NCBI GenBank assembly: GCA_022496805.1
Contig: CM040100.1
Coordinates: forward strand, 23,961,009-24,025,008
Length of the DNA stretch: 64,000 bases
Source of the DNA: Pohlia nutans
Lineage: Eukaryota > Streptophyta > Bryopsida > Bryales > Mniaceae
Reading direction: 5' to 3'
Numbering within the stretch: the stretch's first letter is position 1; the number at the start of each line of letters is the position of its first letter. Below, in pieces: positions 33,470 through 47,084 of the stretch. A program made the translations under genes and the position numbers. The notes under the pieces are model-generated. The model was not told the DNA's origin and searched no databases. It was given only the letters and a program-made list of their open reading frames with translations.

Positions 33470-34035
33470 CCCCTAAAGGACCACAACTATGTTCCTCTCC
33501 AAACACTCCAAAGTACCCCTTCTCATAAAAAGACAAATATTTTTTGATCTATGACCTTTTTGACCAATCCAAGTGTAGGATATTTCAAGCAACTTGAATT
33601 TATTACAACCTGCAATTTTTCAACCGTTCAGGGTTCTTCAATAGTAAGATTATAAGCTTCAAAGTTGGTTGCACCTGGTTTTTGGCATGCTGCCTATATT
33701 TGAAACTTTCTGAAAATGTCGAAAATGCAAAGATTAGCCTCAAATTTGGTAAAATGAATTTGGCAATTGTGTGCATGAAGGTGTTAGCTCATTGTATGCA
33801 AAAATTCAGATGCATAGCTCATTGTATGAAAATTTTCAGGAGCTGCCCGCAGTTAGGTTTTTCACCTTTGCATGATTGTATCTTTTGATTTATACATCAC
33901 CTACGTACGCAAATTACCATCCCATCTTCGTTACAAAGAGTAGAATCACCACAAAAAATCTCAAGAATTGAGGATCAATACTCATTCCACAGTGAGCTGA
34001 CCGAACTTGGAAAATCAGCCTTGGTCCTTGAGGGG
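33470..34035. mobile_element. TTAA-bordered MITE, CCCCTAAAGGAC family (566 bp)
   Basis: Left end CCCCTAAAGGACCACAA, complement of right end CCCCTCAAGGACCAAGG. TTAA on both sides (33466-33469, 34036-34039). The right TTAA is shared with the start of the next element. Confidence 0.8.
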
Positions 34036-34039
34036 TTAA

Positions 34040-34290
34040 CGTCCCGATTCAACACTGTTTTCAAAGATTCATTTTCAAATGTTTGATGGAAAATAAATAA
34101 AATGGAGTTGATGTACAAATCAAATTTGTAAATATCAATCTGAAGATCACATCTATACAGTTGGATTTACCATATATTTTTATTAATATTTTAAATTTTT
34201 TTTTGCAATTTTAAAAAAAAAAAATTCAATTGAAAATCCCAAATTAACACAAAAGAATTAAAAGATATGTAATGAAATTGGAATAACATG
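34040..34290. mobile_element. Fragment of the CGTCCC(G/A)ATTCAAC family
   Basis: Directly follows TTAA and matches the left half of the element at 47085-47758 (TTTTCAAAGATTC, ATGGAGTTGATGT, AAAATCCCAAA-TAACACAAA). No right end was found. Confidence 0.6.
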
Positions 34291-36326
34291 CATTATAAGT
34301 TGGATTGGTTTCCATTATTTGATTCTACTTATTTTGAAAAATCATGTTTAAAGTCTCCCTTTTTGAACTAAGAATAAAACTTAACATAAACCAATTCTGT
34401 TGTTTTTTAAAAAAATCACAACATTTTGAAGATGTCAAAACACATTTTGAAGATGTCAAAACTTGTGGGTATCTGCTTTTAAGAAAAAATACTTTTTTTG
34501 TGGTGAAAAAGAAAAATTTGAAGAGTTTTCATAAACATTTTATTTGCCAAACCATTTTTTTGAACTTTTTTTTATTTGACACAAATGTGTCAAACCGGTA
34601 CATAATGAACCCACTTATATAGGGTTCCTTGTGACAATTAGGCTAATTATCATAAAGAACCCACTTATAAAGGGTTCTTGTTCTTATGGATTGAAAAATC
34701 ACTCATTTAAAACGCAATTGTCATTCAAACTTGTAAAAAACTGAGATACTTCTAGGTTCTATTACTATTACATATGGTAACTTGATATACATTGTATATG
34801 TAATAATCAAGATTTGAAAATAGTTTAGGTTTGTAATTGAGACTTTGCTACTTCAATAATTCATAATTCATTCATATCTTAGTGCATTGGAATCCTCTCA
34901 AAAACATGGAGAATATCCAAAAAGTAAACCATTCTAATAATGGAACCAACTCAAATAATTCCAATTTTTTTTTACAGAATTGGGCCCATGAATTCTATTC
35001 AATTCCCAAGTACTAGTTGACCACCTATATACCACTGTCATTAAGTCTACTATTTCTATCATCATGCAAAACCATCCCACGTAAGAAGAGCAACCCGTAG
35101 GCGAGGTCGTTGTGAGCACTCACCTCAAGAAGCAATCGTCCCAAAGTATGAACAACAATGAATACAAAATACTAAGAGTCTTAGGAGCCAAATGATTGTG
35201 GAATTTTTTCTAATGGACCCATTGTGCAAGACACCAAAGGGATCCAATACTTAGAGCATCCACAACCCTCTGCAATAGTGGCGCTCAACACGGGAGGCTA
35301 CTGGGAATACAAGTAAGATGAAGCCAACATGATGTAATTTCCCACACAACCACCACAAGCACATCAGAAAGGGGCTAGGGTGGCTCTCAAAGAGGATCAC
35401 AGCTACATCTCATTCTCTTTTATTGCGTTGCTAATGTGGACTACTAGTGTTTCGCCAGTGGGGCGGGACTCGCAGGTGGATGCAGTTGGCGTTGGCACGC
35501 GTACATGAGGGCAGAATTGAGATCAGGCTAATATTAGACACAATCACCTTACTGTATGTTTGAGAAAGGTTATCCTTCCTGCGTGAGAACTTTTTGTATG
35601 ATACGTGATCAAAATTATAATATGAAATTTGGGATAGGGTACAGGGGAGCTTACAAGGCCTAACTTCTTTTCCTTCATAAAATGCTCCACGGGTGGTGAC
35701 AGATGAATGATATTAACAACCCTAAACCGCAAGAATCACAAGAGATGATTAAACCTGCACTTATAGAGAGCACAAATCCTTAACTCGAAGCTTCCGTCGT
35801 GATCATGGTTTTACCCCGTCCCAACAACAGTTTACTGTAAAGCTGGGCCACCTGACGCGAGAGCGTCCCGTACCATTTGTATCCTGCAGATAAAAGTTCG
35901 AAAATCTCTGCACGCCACGCAAAATGAGCTTTTATGTACAAGCTACAAAAACCAATTAGTCCAGCACCCTGAGATTTTTCAACGGGAAATGTCTAATCTG
36001 AATGTACTCCTTAGAAGGGATGTTGAAAGGGAATCGTTTACCTAGACGTAACCGTAGATGAGCGTAGTCTAATTTTGCCCTTGTAAATGCCAACAATCCC
36101 TGTTCGTGAAGGCCTGCCATGGGACATCATATTAACCTTCAAGCATTCAAATAAAAGAAACCCCGGACAATGCTATACAGCTTGTCAAACGAACTCTCGT
36201 AACTTCACAGAGAGAAGTAATTGCACTCTCAACACTTACAAGTCACACAGAAGTCATAGTTGCATCGATTCAGATTGAGTCTCTGCTAATCTAGCAAAAA
36301 GAGGTAACTCTATAAACTCTAGCGTT
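34291..36326. other. Spacer downstream of the ABC1 kinase gene
   Basis: Contains a short direct repeat ACCCACTTATA(T/A)AGGGTTC (about 34610 and 34662) and probably the 3' UTR of the kinase gene. No other gene is convincing. Confidence 0.45.
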
Positions 36327-39300
36327 TTAGTAGAGTAGACAGAAGCTTGTACTTGGTTCTCCAGGATGTTGAAGTGCCAGGCCCGCAACAGCGTTCTTGA
36401 CATAGGCCATGAGACGGGTTTTACGGGTTGCCCCTAATCTGGTTGCCAAAGACCTTACTAGTCCACTGTCGAATAACACATGAGAAACCCACAGAACAAA
36501 AGTTGAGTATGATAAGACTAGGACAAAATCTACAGCTAGCCCATCACACCAATGAAAGGATAACAAATGATCATTCAAGCAAAATAACTCCTGATGAAAG
36601 TCTGTAGGCAAGGCAATGTCTGGAAATCGGTGACAAGCAGAAGGTTGCATAGGCCAGAGAAAGATAAAAGTTAACAAGAAAAAAAACAAAGATCGTATTC
36701 AGGGGACTGGGATGGGCTTTACTCCGTCCGTAGCACAGTAAGAAATTCACGATCTAGACCTTGCAACCATTCTGAGACGTCACCCATAGTGAGACGTCTC
36801 ACTTCCTGCTTCAGCACCTTCTGCTCCTCAGGGGTCATCATCTGACCAAATGAGGATTTGCTGCATAAATCCAAAACAAGCATTATTTCATTAATGTAGT
36901 GATTTCGACTCAGTGAGCAATGTAGAGTATGTTATTGAGAATATGTCAGGGTTCTTGACATCAAAAAAAATTAGGGCCTGACATCCTGATTGAAGCCTAA
37001 CAGACGAACAATGGAGTAAGAACCGGAAAGTGACACAAATCCTAAAACCAACTAATATAGAAAGGTAGACCTACGTACCTCGCTATAGCCCGACCAGTAA
37101 ATATGACAGGCAGAAAATGAGCATATTGCCCTGCTCCTAAATTTCTCCCTGTCTCTAGTATTTCATCCCCATCAAGAAGGATAAGAGCCCGCCATAACCG
37201 GCAAAAGTTTGTACGAAATTTCTCATCAAGGTCTCTGTACAGCCCGTGATCTAATATGACTGCACAGACCACACCGAAAAAATTAGCTCAAATTCATAAG
37301 ATATTCGTGTTTCGTACTAGACTATTGAAGATGTGTCTGTACACTACATGACTTCAAACCTTCTCCTCAATAAACCCACTTACATTCTGCAATTAAAGTG
37401 GACAATCATGCGCAATCAAGGAACATTATTCTATGAGACTTCGCAACGGAAGGCCTTAATAAGTATGGCAAGCATATTGAACCACCAACCTATATCAAAA
37501 TTGTGCTTCCCTGAGCGGGAGGGATCCCGATGCACCAAAAGATTCCCAGGGTGGGGATCGCCGTGCACGTATCCGTGGCAAAATATCATTTCCGCAAAAA
37601 CATCCACCAACAAAGAAGCGACCTGGTCATATTATCCTGTTAGGTGACTGTTGAATACAGGAGCAGCTTGAATGGAAAGCCAAAATGAATCACACCCTGA
37701 TTGCAAATCACCAAGTGCATTACTTTAACCTATAGGATTCCTGCACATCAACTTCAAAACAATTCATTCGCAAGAGCTTAGCTACCTCCTTGGGATCAAC
37801 TCCTGCTTTCTCCAAACTTTTGATATCATCAACCTGCACAAAACACCACCACAATCAAGCAATCAGTTTTTAAGCTAATTTTTGCGTGAAATTTAACGGA
37901 TCCGTCTATTATCGGCCCATTTGGTCTCTATTAGTCTACAATAGAACCATCTAACGTAACACAGATATTTATTTACAGATACGAAGGCTGTTAATGTTTT
38001 TGACCTCGTTATACAACCCAATCCTGAATACTAAAATTAACATCTTCAACACTCGGGACCATTCCTCATTCAAAACCTAAACATCTGAATAACATATTCG
38101 TTATCATGGCGCATTGCAGAGATTTCAGCGTTTGAACACCTATTCAAAATCAGAAATGCAAATCTGACCGACCTAGTTTTCAAAGCTTTTGGCACGTGAG
38201 CATCATAATCTTAGACAGCATGTAATCCACCATTAGAACAGATTTAGTGTTTCTGCCTTAACATCCTTCGAGAATGTTGGTAAAAGGATGTGAACTCATT
38301 ACTATCATAATATCGCACAACATTACACCCTCACAGCAGCACTCACCTTGCACCCCTCCATGAACTCCATGGTCAAAACCCTGCTTGTTGAAAATTCCTG
38401 CATTAGAACAATCAGGATCCAGAACAATGTTCCTGACCAGATAATGATATTTGCTGGAAGTCAAATACCCTACAAAGATAGACAGCGTTTACTGACATGA
38501 CAGTGCTTGGAATTAAACTAGAAAAGATTGTTTCATTTTTCAGACCTGGTCTGAACACAAGGTTACGGTACCGTACTCAACCATAACCAGATGTTATTTA
38601 CCCTAAAAATTTGAGGAATACGAACACCTTGTTTATGGGCAAAACTTTTGGCAGTTCTATCTGCATTATCTGCTTCTTGAATAAAATCTGGACCAAAAAA
38701 TATAAGAGGATCAATGATGAAACATTTGTATATTTAAAATGTCGTACTAAACCCTTGGACCTGCATTGCTAATATGACAGTAGAAATGTAATAAGAAAGT
38801 ACCCAGATTGTTGGAAGGTAAATATAGAGGATGATGAAACACAACCAAAATGGAAACAAAGATGATGTTGCATGGTGACTTTAGATCGCTTACCAAGCTC
38901 CCTCACTAAACCCTTTTCAAATTCTGGTACTAGCCACTCAAATTGGTAATCCGGAAATATCTGCAATACAAAAAAATGATGTCAGCTACTTCCAAACAAA
39001 GCTAATACGCACGCTCTGTTAGCCTCAAATAAGCCAACGACTCTGAGCTTCACAAAATGAGGTCAATCAAATTTGCATACAATAAATGTCAATGATATGC
39101 TACAAGAAGAGTTCTTTCAGGTCTATCAACTCGAGGCACCACCCAAAAAATCTGAGGTATAAAATTCAAACACAGCAAAAGTAAAACGATACCCAAGCGA
39201 GAGCCTTGGAAAGGAATGCCATTGTATTAATGTCAGTTGCAAATTGTTTCTGCAGACCTGGATATTGCACCTGGCACAATACAGAATAAAAGCAGATACG

Positions 39301-41755
39301 TACAGGTTTAATTTAATTCTCATTCAAAGTGCAAAGTATTCATGAACTTCAGACATGACGGCATAGGCTTTAACGGAAACGGCCTACACCAAAAGGGTCT
39401 GAAACGCGGGATCCCGGCTAATTATGATTCCTGATGAATACGGTAAAAAACAAGAGCTCAAGCGAAAGAACAATAAAAACGAAGATGGACAAAAAAATAA
39501 GAGAAAATGATGTTCGGCAAAGAAACAACCTCATTCTGAGCTTAAAATTTACCTTAACAGCAACTTCTTGACCATTTTTTAGAACGCCTCGGTGCACCTG
39601 AGCAAGCGACGCAGCTGCAATTGGCTGCTCATCAAACCTCTCGTACCTGGCAACATTCACCGATCCCATTCATGAACTTCAAAGAAATACACTAGAACTT
39701 CAAGGAATGACTTTCTGAGACTTAATTAAGGCACCAAGTACACCTGAACACGTTGGATGAACAAGTCACATTTCGCAATCCTAGAGTAAATGCTTCTACT
39801 GCTGATTGATTCAAATATTGGTTCCAAATTGCCTAGGCAAGAAATCGCTAACAGCACTAAACCCACTTACAGCTCTTTGACATCTTTGCCAAACTCCTCT
39901 AGAAAGACCACCTCCATGTCCTTGAATGACTGGAAACTTACCTGTCGCAAATAAAAAGTCATAGCGGTGAGTAAAAATATTGCAATCCAAAAGGAAGCTT
40001 TTGTTATCTAAACTTGACGTTTGACCACGAACAACTGAACCTGAACTTTGGTATCTATCAAAATCTATAATGGAGATGGAGTAAGGAAATACCTTTAATA
40101 GTCCCTAAACATATTAGTTTTCGGGATAAATACTTGCACAGATAACATTTTTCTTCTCTAGTAATTCCTTGCACCAAATGGTTTAATTGTGTCACATATA
40201 GCAATTAGCAGGATATATAATGCACTGACAGTTCATTAGACTCTAGGGATGATGTGTCAATAACAAGGGGCTAAACAACTCGTATACATAAGATCATTCA
40301 GCCTTGTAAAGCAAAGGTGTAGGCAAGAGCAATTAAGGTCTTGATAAACTTGAACCTCCTCCGACAACATCACCTTGCTATCCTCCTCATACCTTATGTA
40401 GAAGGTGCAACAAAAAATATCCCACCTTATCTTGGAGAACGGAGAGTGTTGAAACAAACTCCTTCGGAACTTGTTGCATTGAAGCAATGAATTGCCCAGC
40501 TTTAATGTAGAAACCTCTGTTTTCTTCGCAAAGTCTCAGAAGCCTCTTGGCAGCTCGCTCATGCACCTACAATTCAAACGACCACCTCAAATCAAATCGG
40601 ACGAATTCCTATAGCACCAACCCCAGGACGACAAGAACCAAAAAGCACTTCTTCCAGTCTTCTTTTATTTGCATCTTCGTGATCAAGTATGGATCCTCCC
40701 GACAGTAACGCATTTATCCATTAGCATCTTACTATTCGTTTGACAACCTTGACTAGCAAACATGTACCAGGTGATAGTATACTTGTTCTAGACCATACAA
40801 AGAATCCATCTCATACAGCCAATATACAGTGAGTTGGACAGTAACTAGACCTTATCTCGAGCATCATAGTATGCATCAGATTTCTCGTCGTGGCCCCGCA
40901 AGGAAATCTTGTAATCCAGACTGTTTGCTGCAAACTGCAAAGACAGCAGCAAATCCTTGAGAACACTAAGGTAGAACATTTTAAAGAGGATTCCTGTGCA
41001 CTAAAAAAATGTATTATTTGGATATTGCATGAATAAGTTATGAATCTTTGAAATTGTGCTCATAGGGTGAGCAAAATCGTGAGTAGGCTTTGACTCTTCT
41101 AAACATTGTTAAAATCATTACTGGTAGATGTTGTATATTATGTACTTGTGAGGTACATTTATATTTGTCAGGCTTAGTTTTAGCCTACTCAGGCTTTTGG
41201 GACAGTTACGCTTATGCAGAAACTGCCTTATGTTTCATGAATACACAAAGAACTCCAACCCTCCAACTCCTTATAGTTCGTAGAATCCAGCATTTCGAGC
41301 ATTGATATAACAAGTAAGAGGTCTATCCGCATGCTAGATCTGCAGCCTGAACATTGATTCAATTCCAAGATTCCTGTATTTGAATCACATTGAGCAAGCA
41401 ATCTCTTCGGTTGACGAAACTCCCAGAATAGTTGACCTAATGACATCACTGCTTCTACATCACATCCATCAACAAAACCTACACCCTAAACCCTGCCTCA
41501 ACACTTCACAATTGAACATTGAATGGACTCCATTAAAAGGTAGAGAGAAACACTCACTGCATAAACTGCACGAGACGACCGCACGAATCCCTGACCAGCA
41601 GAGAAAACATCTGCTACGGGACCAGTGCCACTAAATCGTGAAATAGAAGGAGGACTCCATGTGTAAGGCACAGTCCCGGTATACGACGTCGTCACCGTCA
41701 CGGAAATCGCAGACGCAGCAGCTACAACTCCCAGCAATCGTCTGGCCATCGCCAT
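36327..41755 (-). CDS. ABC1/UbiB atypical kinase, ADCK1 type, 14 exons, 502 aa
   Basis: Exons in transcript order: 41755-41558, 40934-40851, 40566-40426, 39941-39871, 39646-39553, 39270-39193, 38960-38894, 38687-38602, 38397-38347, 37833-37786, 37622-37490, 37259-37079, 36860-36723, 36465-36327. All are GT-AG and the joined frame is open to TAA. The Arg/Ala-rich N-terminus ([16 protein letters not shown]) suggests a mitochondrial presequence. Family signatures: IKAGQ (KxGQ, ~115-119), the Ala-rich loop AAASLAQVH (~174-182), VAVK with the ATP-binding lysine (~196), HGDPHPGN catalytic loop (~326) and DHG metal-binding motif (~354). The C-terminal [16 protein letters not shown] block is ADCK1-like. 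Family members act as atypical ATPases/kinases in ubiquinone or lipid homeostasis; ADCK1-type members are mitochondrial. The 45-codon last exon was placed because it restores the conserved LRT-D-GLVRS junction. Confidence 0.9.
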
Positions 41756-42435
41756 TGCCCTGTGTTCCAAAAAATTCGCGAAAATTTTATCTCTACAAAA
41801 TCAATATAATAAAAACCTCTCACAAACGGAAATCAACGCATTACTCCTAAAATTATTAGTTAGATCTTATTTTTTGTCAAATGTCGTTTTCTTTAATGAA
41901 AATAAGAAAGGACCGCATCCGTAGATTTTAAATTAAAAAAATCCAAAGCATCGTGTTGATTAACATTTCATCACAAGACAACCATAAGTTCACTAACACA
42001 GGCACGAGAACTACAAAAATCGCATACTATGGCGAACCTAGAATCAAAACGAAAGATCGATTGGCTTCCTCAAGCGTTGTCCTCACCGGAGTACTAAGGA
42101 CCTCTATCAAAATGGCGAAAGCTTCATGGCGGATGCTTCAATTCTGCAGCAAGTGAACTTTTGTGTTTGAGGATGCGCTCGGAATGATCGATGGATCGAC
42201 AGTCGTGGCTGCATGTGCAATGAACGCGAAGGCAAACCTCCGCCGTGAAGAGCAAGACAGGGGCGTCGAGGACGCGGCCGGGCGGTTGCGAGCGGCGGCG
42301 TCAAGAGCGCTGACGCGCGGCAGTGGGCGCTCTCGTTGTCAGGCGCCTATTGCTGCTTTCGAGCTTTACCAAGAATCTTATTACTCATCACTGGAGTCAC
42401 ATATTGCAACAGCCCAAATGAAATTCTTTCATTAA
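41756..42435. promoter_or_regulatory. Upstream region of the ABC1 kinase gene
   Basis: Probable promoter and 5' UTR of the kinase gene. The GC-rich island at about 42235-42345 (CGCGGCCGGGCGG) stands out from the AT-rich surroundings. Short ORFs across it have no motifs. Confidence 0.35.
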
Positions 42436-42780
42436 TTAACCCTTAAACGACAATGCCAGCCCCACGGGCTTGGTTTTAGTTTGGGAGAATCTTGCTCATA
42501 ACTTCTACACCATTGCACCAAATGGGGTTTTTAAAATTCCAAACCGAGCACCTTAGAGAGATCTATACTTCTTTAGAATAAAGCTAAAGCAAATTAAACA
42601 CAAAATCATGCTTAAAATGGAATTTAAGAGGAGATTTTGGGTGTGGTATCAGGAAAGGAATTGTCGTTTAAGGGTTAAAAAAGCAAAAACATCTTCAAAT
42701 CGAACACAACAGGAAAACAAGAATCTTATTACTCATCACCGGAGTCACATACTGCAACAGCACAAATGAAATTCTTTCAT
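42371..42780. repeat. ~62-bp direct repeat flanking a MITE
   Basis: 42371-42433 and about 42719-42780 are near-identical (GAATCTTATTACTCATCAC … AAATGAAATTCTTTCATT). The first copy ends 2-3 bp before the TTAA border of the MITE at 42440-42674. Confidence 0.8.
42440..42674. mobile_element. TTAA-bordered MITE, CCCTTAAACGAC family (235 bp)
   Basis: Left end CCCTTAAACGACAATGCC, complement of right end CCCTTAAACGACAATTCC. TTAA on both sides (42436-42439, 42675-42678). Confidence 0.85.
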
Positions 42781-42874
42781 TCATAAAAAAAGAATCAGAG
42801 AACTCCAATTGGAGTGACGACTCTCGGTGTACCCTACGAGAGTCTGACACACGCAATAACTAGATGAAAAATGC

Positions 42875-43195
42875 TAAGAGCATCTCCACTAGCACTCTGA
42901 ATACCGCTCTGGCTATGGAAAAATGGATGAGACTGGGTTGTGAACAATTTATTTGACCCGTGACACTCGATAATCCACTAAAAATCAAGGCCCTCAAAAT
43001 CACTCTTGCTAGTGTATCTTCTCTTTTTATTTGCACCTTATAATTGCACAATCTATACGTGGTGACTTGAGAGTGGCTCACATACTATTTTCAAGAGTCT
43101 AATTCAGTGATGTTGGTGGGGGACCTACATGGTAAGGTCTGAATTTTTGAATGACCTTCAGAATGCAATCCAGAGTGCTAGTAGAGATGCTCTTA
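42875..43195. mobile_element. MITE with GAGCATCTC ends (~321 bp)
   Basis: TAAGAGCATCTCCACTAGCA at the left and its complement (TGCTAGTAGAGATGCTCTTA) at the right. It is an inverted-orientation copy of 1456-1782, sharing GGATGAGACTGGGTT, ATAATCCACTAAAAA and AGAGTCTAATT-AGTGATGTTGG in complement. Confidence 0.75.
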
Positions 43196-45075
43196 ACAAG
43201 CTAGGATTGAGGCTCAAGAGGCATTTTTTTAATTTATTTTTCCTACTATTGTTTAGGGTTCAGCTGGCAGCTATAGCCACTCTGAATGTTTTTTTTTTTT
43301 CTTCTTCTTTGTTTTTTCTTCTTCTTTTGTTTCTTCTTTTTTATATGAGGAGAGAGGAGGGAGAGGGAGAAAGAGTGGAGAGAGGGGAGGAAGAGGGAGA
43401 GTGACATAGAGTGCATGGCCACGCACCCCATTGCCAAAAAAAGAAATAAAATAAAATACTTAATTTTTTTTTTAATTCCGCCATTGTGTAGGGTGCAGCC
43501 GACGGCTATATCCACCCTGATTTTTATTTTTATTTTTATTTTTTTAGATTTTTTTTGGGTAGGGTTCACCGCCACAGATGGCAAGCTAAACCCTAACAAA
43601 GAAGGAAAAAAAAAAACTAAATAAAAAAAACCTTGGTACGAGTGTTGGATCCGCGGATGTACAAAAAGAGCCAAAAATGGAATGAAAAGAATGAAGAAAA
43701 AATAGAAGAAAAAAAGACAATAAGAAAGACAAGAAGGAAGACAAGAGAAGACAAGAAAGAAGACAATAAAGAAAACAAGATAAAAGAAAAGATAAAGATA
43801 AGGATAATAAATAAAATAAAATAATTTTTTGTTTACAATGTAAGGGATTGTAGAAAGACAATCGCTATTTTTAAAGAATTTTTTAGACAAATTTTTTAAT
43901 GCGCCCAAGGGCCAAGTGTATGATTATATGGCCAATTGCGTAAATGGCGAATTACATGTCTATGGACATCAAAATCAAGATGTTGTCGAAATTCACGGAT
44001 AATTCATGTAAAGGCTTGGGCTGAAAATATACAATAAAATATAGAAATTGGAGCCTTTGGCTGGCCATTGTGTGAAATTCCAAAGGCGTAGCCTGCCTTT
44101 GGTCGGTCATAGTGTGAAGCCCTAAAAGCCAAATCCAAAGTCCAAACTTTTGATGACCAAACCTTTGCTAAAATAAAAAAATCCCATTAGTTTATCCAAA
44201 AAATTCAATGGCCTCTCATAGGAGAATCAGGTTCCTATTCTCGTCCAACCTAATTCTCCCTCGAGGGTCCATCACCTTTATGTGAAAATGGTCAAAAAGT
44301 GTTGCTAAATAGGCATTTTGGAAGGCAATGGCCTTCGGACTTTGGCCTCTAGTGTGAAGGGTCGAGGGATTGATTTTTTACTTTTTTGCAATGTGACTCG
44401 TGGAATTCGACCTCTCAATCTTCGGGCATAAGAGCCACTCTGCATGAAACACCCGGCCCTGCTTTGCCTCAAATAGACAACTGGTAGAATGTCTTCTTAA
44501 TATCCTCTGATAAAAGTGAGCTGGTCTATGAAAGGCATCAGCCTTGGTTTCAGGAATTGCCAAGCCTATCCAATCACTTTGGCACCCATCTTTTAATCCA
44601 AATCTAAAACTAAAATTAGTTTATTCTCTCTGCAAAGCAAGCGCAGGTCTCTCATGGGAGCCTCCCTAAGTAAGTACCACTCTTTTATCCCTTTTCATCC
44701 ACAATGTTTTGCCATCAATGGATCTTTATCAAACCTTTCTTTCCATAAAAGCATCTTAGGTTTGTCTCTCTTTCTGAAGTCAACAAAGATTTATGTTATG
44801 CATGCTTCGGAGCCGTAACACTTTTAAGCTCTTGTTGGACCACACCCTTTACACTGTAGAGAAACTGCAAATAAAATAATTCAACTCTCCAACCCTCGTT
44901 GCTTGGCCCAGCTAAATTTAGAGAAAATACTCTATGATTCCTTCGATTCCCTGACAAACCTTGGGAGTGCACTTAAAATTAAGACTAGAAATCATGCGAG
45001 TGTGTACTTTTAACCCTCCTATGTATATACCATAAAATCACCAAAAAATCGTAAAATTAAAAAAAAATGAAGTCT
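43196..45075. other. Gene-free, low-complexity spacer
   Basis: Poly-T and polypurine tracts (43280-43405, 43670-43830) create a 220-codon low-complexity ORF on the minus strand that is not a gene. A loosely repeated motif, AGGGT(T/G)CAGC-G-CGGCTATA-CCACCCTGA, occurs near 43255 and 43488. Sequence from 43910 to 44360 has weak inverted-repeat character (GGCCAAGTGTATGA / TGGCCTCTAGTGTGAAGG). Confidence 0.45.
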
Positions 45076-45079
45076 TTAA

Positions 45080-45984
45080 CTCCTAAAGGACCATGTTCAT
45101 CCCTAAAATTTTATCTCTTTGTGTTGCTTTCAAAAAAGCAGTTGTAACTCTCAATTGGTGTTCATGTAGAAAACTTCACCGTTGAAGCTAAAAGAGGACT
45201 TAGTTATAAGACTGTATATCAATTTTCAGAATAATCTACCATATATATTACATGATTATAAGGTTTGATCATAAGTTTTTTTGTGAATTTTTTGAGCAAA
45301 ATCAGCAAGTCATTCACAACAAACATTCTCATAAATTCTAGAACCATGATTAGCATTTGAAATTTCAAGAGCACACAAAGATATATTGTGTCTAGGTGCT
45401 TACAAAAAATGGCATTCTAAAACTAAATACAACAACAATGAATGATTCCAAAAGATTTATGTTTGGGTGAAGTGACTTGTTGGTGACTAGTTGAGCTGGT
45501 GTTTATGATTATTATTAATTGTTACATTGTATAAAATGTGTAAAGATTTCAAAAATATTTTTTGGAATATTCCAATTTATTCCAAAATAATATAATATAT
45601 ATATAATATTCTAAAAATATTCCATTTAAATATATTTAGACATTTAAATAATTTATTATATAGTATTTATGACCTAGAAATGACAAATGCTTTACATATT
45701 ACAGTACACTTTTATTTTTGACAAATTTGATGCCCTAGTGTAAAAACGTCTTTTAGGTCATCAACCTCTCTAACTACAATATCCCAAATTCATTTGTGTG
45801 GACGTTTTAGTTTTTTCTTGGTGGATCGATCAATGCAATTGCACGTCTAAAGGATTTTTGTGTTCTCATAACAAACATTTACAATTTTTTAGTTAACATT
45901 GAGTCAAAATCATGAAATCCAAATAAGTTACTAAAGTAATGAAATAATTTTTGGACACAATGCATCCTCCTAGTCTTTTAGGGG
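45080..45984. mobile_element. TTAA-bordered MITE, C(T/C)CCTAAAGGAC family (905 bp)
   Basis: Left end CTCCTAAAGGACCATG, complement of right end CCCCTAAAAGACTAGG. TTAA on both sides (45076-45079, 45985-45988). No coding capacity; the longest in this family here. Confidence 0.65.
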
Positions 45985-45988
45985 TTAA

Positions 45989-47080
45989 ACACAATCTAAA
46001 GTTCTTGTTGAATACATTTCACTTGTATATATTTTTAAATCGTTTATTGAAGTGAAAAACAACACATTTTAGTTCAAACTTCTATCATTCTATTTTTTAT
46101 AAGATTTCAAAAACATTTGGTCCTAAAATTTATACCAAATGATAGATATATAAGTAATGATTCAGCACCCAACAAATCTTAATTTAAAAACTAATTTAAG
46201 GCCATGTACTTTAGGAAGTATGCTATTAAAATGCACTCATGTATATTCCTGATCTGCATTTTAAGTGCACTCCCTAGACTAACAGATGCATGAGATTCGG
46301 AGGTGCAATAGTGGGCCTCTAAAGAACGTTCATGGCCCACTGACACCAAGCCCCTACCACACTTGCATTTGTGTTCCCGAAATGGAGGAAGGTAAAACCG
46401 AGAAACAAAAAAATATTCAAAACCTTGTCTTTTCTTGCTGCAACTACTGTTCAAGTACTGTGCAACTGCATTATAGTGCCGCAAGTAGAGCCATTCTCTT
46501 TTTTTGCATTGCGTTCCTTTCTATCATGTGTTAGAGTAATTTCTAATTATGTATTTTATATTTCTTGGTTAACAATAGATTCCCTCAAAGTTACATGACG
46601 CATACGTGCATGCGGCAACATTGGTGCATGTGAATGGGCCATCACATCAGTCACCCAACGCTAGTGCAGCAGAGAATCTGCGTTTCTCAAATTAGTTTTT
46701 TGTAGCTATAGTGTGCTCTTGTAATTTTTATTTATTTTTAATCTGACGCATGCAAGAAGCTACTACAACGCATTTTGGGTGCCGCAAGAAATTTGCACTC
46801 CACCAACGCACATGCGTTGGCCAAAGGTAGGAAGAGATATGGCTCTAACACCGCAAAAAATTGTATATTATTTTCAAAATTTACCTTGCAGCATTCTAGG
46901 AACGCAACGCAAATGTTGGAGCTTCTTGGTGTGAATGGGCCATCAATCCTTCAACTTCAGTGGAGACCATTTTGGATATAGTGGACCCTCCTTTACTATT
47001 ACTTGGTTTGTTGCTATCTTCCTAAATGTTACTGTTCATGCTCTGTAAAAACACAATACATTGAAACCATGCCACGAGTG
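45989..47080. other. Gene-free spacer
   Basis: Contains two similar motifs (GTGAATGGGCCATCA at 46629 and 46931; CATGGCCCACTGACACCAAG near 46330) that may be remnants of one decayed element. No gene is seen. Confidence 0.4.
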
Positions 47081-47084
47081 TTAA

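Noticed and set aside
38344..38472. Alternative ABC1K exon using the acceptor TTTGTAG near 38472
   Set aside because: It gives an immediate stop, whereas joining 38602 to 38397 gives the conserved [14 protein letters not shown] block.
43246..43908. 220-codon minus-strand ORF rich in F, L, S and K
   Set aside because: It runs through poly-T and polypurine tracts. The product is low-complexity and shows no domain, so it is a composition artefact.
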